Below the pieces are notes generated by a model. That model worked only from the letters and a program-made list of their open reading frames with translations, was not told the DNA's origin and did no database searches. Source: a candidate division Zixibacteria bacterium 4484_93 (lineage in GTDB: Bacteria; UBP14; UBA6098; 4484-93). From it: 7,829 nucleotides of DNA. Location of the stretch: the NCBI GenBank assembly GCA_002085385.1, contig NATO01000056.1:1-7829 (forward strand), in the 5' to 3' direction. This document shows, in pieces, positions 6,544 through 7,829 of the stretch (positions are counted from its first letter, which is position 1; each line of letters begins with the position of its first letter). Made by a program: the position numbers and the translations under genes.

Positions 6544-6911
6544 CCTTTACCTCCGGAGACCGTCTTCTCCCTCGAGAATGGTGGTGAGCTTATGCTCAGG
6601 AAACGCAGGGGGACATCGGTCAGATTCTCTATTCTGTGGGAAAGCTCAGGCGGAATGAAAACGGCATCCCCACGAGAGACAGAAAAACTCTCGCCCTCGA
6701 GATGAACAACCCCTTCTCCATCGAGGATAAAATAGACCTCCTCGCACCCGATGTGATAGTGCTCCTCAGAAGAAACACCGGGAGAAAGTGCCACCTCGTT
6801 CACAGAAACCCTCTCAAGAAGGCTGTTCTTGGGTGATATAACCTCCCGAAGCACCGCTCCACCAGGGAGACGAAAGCTCCTCATCTCGTCCCTTTTGACA
6901 ACATTCCTCAT
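6540..6911 (-). CDS. Small cupin-domain protein
   Basis: A 123-residue single-domain cupin with no signal peptide, so probably cytoplasmic. Motif 1 is HYHIGCEEVYFILDGEG with metal ligands H51, H53 and E57 or E58; motif 2 is GDAVFIPPELSH with H92, followed by N96. All four usual metal ligands are present, so it can bind a divalent metal and may be an enzyme (epimerase, isomerase or dioxygenase type) or a small-molecule sensor; the substrate cannot be read from sequence. The ATG at 6911 overlaps the stop of the upstream surface gene as ATGA, with AGGTGG (6922-6927) ten bases before it. A second possible start at codon 10 (6884) has AAAAGGG five bases upstream, but the first start fits the usual cupin N-terminus better. 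It ends by overlapping the next gene by four bases, so its translation is tied to two envelope genes. Confidence 0.85.
   Translation of the reverse strand: MRNVVKRDEMRSFRLPGGAVLREVISPKNSLLERVSVNEVALSPGVSSEEHYHIGCEEVYFILDGEGVVHLEGESFSVSRGDAVFIPPELSHRIENLTDVPLRFLSISSPPFSREKTVSGGKG
6550..6554 (-). promoter_or_regulatory. Ribosome binding site of the barrel/OmpA gene
   Basis: GGAGG on the minus strand, six bases before the ATG at 6543, inside the end of the cupin gene. It is the best Shine-Dalgarno sequence in the right-hand operon. Confidence 0.7.
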
Positions 6912-7829
6912 CTTGCCAGAACCACCTTACCGCTCGCATAAAATTTGCCGTTCCTCTCCACAATGTATATGTATATCCCTTGCCGACAGGGTGAGCCAGA
7001 ATCATCTCTCCCATCCCAAACAAGGGCAGAGACTCCATCTCCCTCGAGAACACGAACAGGATAACTGTCGAGCGTGAAGAACCTCACCTTGTAAAAATCG
7101 GTGTCAGTGGTGAACCGTAGCCTGAACTCATCGTTCGCACCGTCCCCATTCGGCGTGAACGGATTCGGACCAGCAGTGAACTTATCCGGGAGACAGCTTA
7201 CTCCCCTGCCTAAAAGATAGATTCTCGCAACAGGAACAAGACCGAACTCCGCAGAATACAGATATACCGTATCCGCATACCCTTTGACCTCCATTGGTGA
7301 GAAGAAGAAATCAAAGAAACAGCTGTCAGTTGGCTCAACCGTGAGAGGAGAGAAATCGCTACCGAAAGCAGGCTTCATCTCCGAGATGACCGTAAGTTCA
7401 ATCGGGAGCGTGTCCATATTTGTAACACCCAGCGGGTAGACAGCTGTGTCGTTTTTGCAGACATCACCAAAATCGAGCAGTGTATCGGAGATAAGAAGAT
7501 GAAAACTGATAGGATAAACCCTTTTTACTCCACTTCTACCCTGCGTTCTATCCTCACACAAGCTATGGTCGAAATCGTTGTCGAAGGCAAAAAGCTCATA
7601 CACAAAATCTTCACCACCGAACAGAGGAGATAACATCTCATCTGTTCTGAAGCGAGAAGGTGCTAACTCAGATAATTTAACCTCACCGGATACAGTGGTA
7701 TCGAGCTCACCGTCTATATCCCAGACAAGATATACCCCTTGCCCATCGGAGCCTGTCGAATCGTCATACACTCCTGATGTATCCCTGATATCGCATTCGA
7801 TATAGAACGGAACACCGACATTCTGATAT
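6908..7829 (-). CDS. Secreted or surface multidomain protein with gliding/T9SS type B-like C-terminal domain (N-terminus outside window)
   Basis: The frame is open to the right edge; 306 codons are visible and the GTG at 7771 is an internal valine, not a start. Visible residues 1-105 form a beta-rich, Asp-rich Ig-like module (VYDDSTGSDGQGVYLVWD, FVYELFAFDNDFD), possibly calcium-binding. About 113-210 resemble an ASH/HYDIN-like (choice-of-anchor D) Ig module (LLDFGDV, FFFSPMEVKGY, LLGRGV). About 216-306 form the C-terminal domain: FTAGPNPFTPNGDGANDEF, then VWDGRDDSGSPCRQGIYIYI and the final GKVVLAR. NPFTPNGDG is the hallmark of gliding-motility-associated (CHU_C, type B) sorting domains, while the Trp-Asp-Gly-Arg and Gly-Ile-Tyr parts look like FlgD-type Ig domains. 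In Bacteroidetes such ends direct type IX secretion; that route is inferred here. The stop overlaps the cupin start as ATGA. Confidence 0.8.
   Translation of the reverse strand, partial: YQNVGVPFYIECDIRDTSGVYDDSTGSDGQGVYLVWDIDGELDTTVSGEVKLSELAPSRFRTDEMLSPLFGGEDFVYELFAFDNDFDHSLCEDRTQGRSGVKRVYPISFHLLISDTLLDFGDVCKNDTAVYPLGVTNMDTLPIELTVISEMKPAFGSDFSPLTVEPTDSCFFDFFFSPMEVKGYADTVYLYSAEFGLVPVARIYLLGRGVSCLPDKFTAGPNPFTPNGDGANDEFRLRFTTDTDFYKVRFFTLDSYPVRVLEGDGVSALVWDGRDDSGSPCRQGIYIYIVERNGKFYASGKVVLAR
6922..6927 (-). promoter_or_regulatory. Ribosome binding site of the cupin gene
   Basis: AGGTGG on the minus strand ends ten bases before the ATG at 6911. The spacing is slightly long, in keeping with coupled translation from the overlapping upstream gene. 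Confidence 0.4.

Noticed and set aside
6540..7080. Repeated CCCTCGAGA words as a possible binding-site family
   Set aside because: They fall in different frames of coding sequence and come from favoured CTC-GAG and TCG-AGG codon pairs; spacing is irregular.
7769..7771. GTG as the start of the surface protein
   Set aside because: The frame continues to the window edge with the same Ig-like character and there is no signal peptide after this codon.
1..7829. CRISPR array, tRNA/rRNA genes, insertion sequences or phage genes
   Set aside because: No regular direct repeats, no tRNA-like folds in the few gaps, and no transposase or phage proteins in any frame.

Overview
This is a compact, fully coding window: eight genes, with the longest gap only 57 bases. 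The gene content suggests an uncultured-type, probably anaerobic, diderm bacterium related to the FCB/WOR-3-like candidate phyla. The pointers are a PorV-like outer-membrane barrel, a secreted protein with a gliding/T9SS type B-like C-terminal domain, OmpA-like peptidoglycan anchors, AmmeMemoRadiSam and NusG-II/Gx-transporter genes. The lineage is inferred from protein architecture only. Base composition is roughly balanced, start codons include GTG and TTG, and no mobile elements, CRISPR arrays or RNA genes were found.

Left half (1-2720, + strand): the 3' part of a flavin/NAD-dependent oxidoreductase; a short AT-rich gap with a good sigma70-like promoter candidate; then a tight operon of amrS (AmmeMemoRadiSam radical SAM enzyme), a membrane-anchored NusG domain II protein and a Gx-type membrane transporter. 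The last three overlap one another, so they are probably translated in a coupled way.

Right half (2710-7829, - strand): a convergent operon, read from the right edge leftward. It holds a large surface protein (3' part, Ig-like and ASH-like modules plus a CHU_C/FlgD-like C-terminus), a small cupin, a 931-residue outer-membrane protein (PorV-like barrel, CARDB, three OmpA-like modules and a FlgD-like Ig module), and queA. The first two junctions are ATGA overlaps and the third is a 6-base gap. The two operons meet tail to tail with an 11-base overlap.

The most interesting points are the unusual barrel-plus-triple-OmpA protein co-encoded with a putative type IX-type cargo protein and a cupin, and a sequence-wide signal: the four palindromes with G/C ends and an A/T centre are almost missing (GATC 0, GTAC 0, CTAG 0, CATG 1 by eye).
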